Assembly: GCA_018820005.1 (NCBI GenBank)
Contig: JAHJOS010000479.1
Span: 1 to 7,093, forward strand
Source: Alphaproteobacteria bacterium
GTDB taxonomy: Bacteria > Pseudomonadota > Alphaproteobacteria > Rhizobiales > Devosiaceae
Direction: 5' to 3'
DNA: 7,093 nt
Under the pieces are notes generated by a model. That model had not been told where the DNA came from. It ran no database searches and worked only from the letters and a program-made list of their open reading frames with translations. The number at the start of each line of letters is the position of its first letter. Position 1 is the first letter of the stretch. A program made the translations under genes and the position numbers. Positions 6,949 to 7,093 of this stretch are shown here, piece by piece.

Positions 6949-7093
6949 TCAGGTGGCCATCAGGTTCCAGCCACGCGAGAAAAAGCGATCAAACAGCAGC
7001 AGTTGCGCAGCGCCACTACCCGCCGCCGAAGCGCCGACGTGCCCACGAACAACTGGCGGCGGCCTGTGGGTTATGACAGGCAGTCGCTCCAGG
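6949..7093 (-). CDS. C-terminal end of a ROK-family-like protein (5' end outside the window)
   Basis: An open frame enters from the right edge and ends in TGA at 6949-6951, giving 47 residues. It contains PPPVVRGHVGASAAGSGAA followed by LLLFDRFFSRGWNLMAT. The pattern of a Pro-Val strand, a G.xGA.A...GAA segment and a final hydrophobic LFDRFF helix matches the C-terminal end of ROK (repressor / ORF / kinase) proteins, which are sugar kinases or sugar-responsive transcription regulators. The sugar-binding and DNA-binding parts lie outside the window, so regulator versus kinase cannot be decided. Codon choice is GC-rich like its neighbours. Same strand as the EAL gene with a 70-nt gap, so it may or may not share a transcript with it. 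Confidence 0.6.
   Translation of the reverse strand, partial: LERLPVITHRPPPVVRGHVGASAAGSGAAQLLLFDRFFSRGWNLMAT

Overview
The window is a GC-rich chromosomal stretch that looks like an alphaproteobacterium of the order Hyphomicrobiales. The protein style resembles Devosia and its relatives, but that genus-level guess rests on memory, not on a search. The evidence is the alphaproteobacterial form of IleS, the HAD-IIA / ribF / ileS gene order, a TipF-like membrane EAL protein, and a GC-rich CCTCCCCC-type palindrome of the kind scattered between genes in this group. Every gene I can support is on the minus strand, so the region reads from right to left.

In transcription order: (1) 7093-6949 is the 3' end of a gene that enters from outside the window, with a ROK-family-like C-terminus (47 residues visible). 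(2) 6879-6948 is a 70-nt gap. (3) 6878-5592 is a 428-residue inner-membrane protein with two transmembrane helices, a coiled coil and a degenerate EAL domain, built like Caulobacter TipF. (4) 5585-5097 is a 162-residue P-loop kinase-like protein that starts with GTG 6 nt after the EAL gene ends. (5) An 85-nt gap carries a possible promoter and a good ribosome binding site. (6) 5011-4145 is a HAD class IIA hydrolase (TIGR01459 type). (7) 4139-3165 is ribF, 5 nt downstream. (8) A 95-nt gap holds a perfect 8-bp inverted repeat that overlaps a promoter-like sequence. (9) 3069-106 is ileS. (10) A palindromic repeat or terminator-like stem-loop follows at 54-73, then 53 nt of uninterpreted edge.

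How the genes fit together: HAD-IIA, ribF and ileS form a compact housekeeping cluster. RibF makes FMN and FAD, IleS charges tRNA-Ile, and the HAD protein may act on a phosphorylated small molecule of unknown identity. The EAL protein and the small kinase form a second, translationally coupled pair upstream. They may be co-transcribed with the housekeeping genes or may be separate. Nothing here looks like a defence system, mobile element, CRISPR array or prophage. The points worth a second look are the probably non-catalytic EAL protein paired with an uncharacterised kinase, the HAD enzyme whose motif I reads DxW instead of DxD, the loss of three of four zinc-ligand positions in the IleS C-terminus, and the inverted repeat before ileS.
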